DNA from: Nematostella vectensis
Taxonomy: Eukaryota; Cnidaria; Anthozoa; Actiniaria; Edwardsiidae
Assembly (NCBI RefSeq): GCF_932526225.1
Contig: NC_064034.1
Coordinates: 6,496,001-6,560,000, forward strand
Length of the DNA stretch: 64,000 nucleotides
Direction of reading: 5' to 3'
Below the pieces are notes generated by a model. That model saw only the letters and a program-made list of their open reading frames with translations. It ran no database searches and was not told the DNA's origin. Of the stretch, positions 63,164 to 64,000 are shown piece by piece (within the stretch, counting starts at the first letter, position 1; each line of letters begins with the position of its first letter). Position numbers and translations under genes: made by a program.

Positions 63164-63500
63164 GAGTCCTAGTGTGTTAGCGCGTCGGCCTCTCACCGCT
63201 GTGGCCCAGGTTCGAATCCTGGCTCAAACTGGAGATTTTTCCGCGTTCCTGCCTTGAATCGAATTTGTCACAAGTGAGTTGAAGTTATTATCCCGTGTTT
63301 CCAGTCTTCTCGGATAAGGACACTAAACCGGAGGTCCCGTCTCTTCGAGCTGCACTACACTAACCTGAACCGAAGGGACGTAAAAGAACCACCTGGGACG
63401 CAATAAACCCTCTGGCAGTGACCACCCCCAGTGACAGTGCTTACTAACCGAGGGCCATATGTTAGAAAACTGTATATTCCGTTAAATATGTTACCCTCGA
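63164..63500 (+). mobile_element. tRNA-derived SINE
   Basis: The head contains an A-box-like TTAGCGCGTCGG and a B box GGTTCGAATCC with a CCAGG/CCTGG T-stem, as in RNA polymerase III promoters. A conserved-looking body follows with GGATAAGGACACTAAACCGG and CACCTGGGACGCAATAAA. The tail ends in repeated ACAAAGATT units. The combination of a tRNA-like head, non-tRNA body and short tandem tail identifies a SINE rather than a tRNA gene. Confidence 0.8.
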
Positions 63501-64000
63501 TAAACAAAGATTACAAAGATTACAAAAACTAATTTAAACCACGCAGTGCATGTTGCAGTGCTCCAAAAACGTTAGTGAAAAAAAATGTTAGAAGACCCAT
63601 TTTCAGCTATGGTTGCAAATCAGACAGCCTTTGTTGCATCAACCGTATGCTAGCTCAAAGGTAAACCCCCGTGAGCCAACTAAGAGGTCATCAATGACAA
63701 TTAATTTTATAATTTTAAATAGAAGCTTTATACGAACAGAAAGGCGTAATGTGCCATTAAAATTGTTGTGTGTTGTTGTGAACAATAATGCGATACATTT
63801 TAGTGAAGGAAAGAACCAAATACGTCCGATCTTCAAGATTTCTAAGAAATGGTCATGTTAATGTGAATGATTTACAAAGTTTGGCGATCAGCTTAGAAAC
63901 CTTGAGTAAAACAGCCTTCTAACTCAAACCCCCAAATGCACTGTTCGGTCGCATTTCTCCTCAGGAGCTCTCTTCCACCATATCTATATTTTTAGTGCGT

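Larger units (their letters stand above)
61691..64000. other. Right end, mostly non-coding
   Basis: Apart from the unassigned frame at 62077-62300 and the SINE, I see no gene. The + frame at 63613-63861 and its - strand overlap have no supporting features. Confidence 0.4.

Noticed and set aside
63164-63240. A functional tRNA gene
   Set aside because: The A and B boxes and T-stem are present but the acceptor stem and anticodon arm do not fold well, and a SINE body and tail follow.

Overview
The window is animal nuclear DNA, AT-rich, with many short exons, GT-AG introns, abundant small transposons and many homopolymer and minisatellite tracts. The gene content (a FOXP transcription factor, a TRPA channel, a Vent/Bar-like NK homeobox gene and a TARG1-type macrodomain enzyme) and the sequence divergence suggest an early-branching metazoan, most likely an anthozoan cnidarian such as a sea anemone. 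That assignment is inference; no database search was possible.

Layout. (1) 289-2268, + strand: a single-exon Ser/Thr-rich, mucin-like secreted or GPI-anchored protein. (2) 3771-33621, - strand: a 29-exon TRPA channel gene that I assembled exon by exon. All 28 junctions are GT-AG and in phase, giving about 1135 residues: ankyrin repeats, six membrane segments with a pore loop, and a short C-terminal tail. (3) 29940-31387, + strand: a two-exon homeobox gene nested in TRPA intron 3 on the opposite strand. (4) 33622-40591: intergenic DNA with a degenerate LINE, MITE-like elements and a hairpin transposon. (5) 40615-48693, - strand: a complete 12-exon FOXP gene of about 699 residues. (6) 55086-60504, - strand: a four-exon OARD1/TARG1 gene of about 179 residues, with a fold-back element in its large last intron. 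(7) 60915-61357, + strand: a frameshifted zinc-binding-type gene starting head-to-head with OARD1. (8) The right end holds a tRNA-derived SINE and otherwise nothing I can assign.

The most unusual feature is a set of minisatellites whose repeat units contain the splice junction of the neighbouring exon. TRPA intron 4 (21743-28197) is made almost entirely of about 110 tandem copies of its own exon-4 end plus 5' splice site, followed by about seven copies resembling its own 3' splice region. TRPA introns 1 and 26 carry arrays of duplicated 3' splice sites, intron 17 carries an array grown from its 5' splice region, and FOXP intron 7 carries eight copies of its exon end plus donor. In each case I read through, use of a decoy site leads to a stop codon or frame loss, so only the site at the authentic exon is productive. 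Two unrelated genes show this, which points to a regional or genome-wide process.
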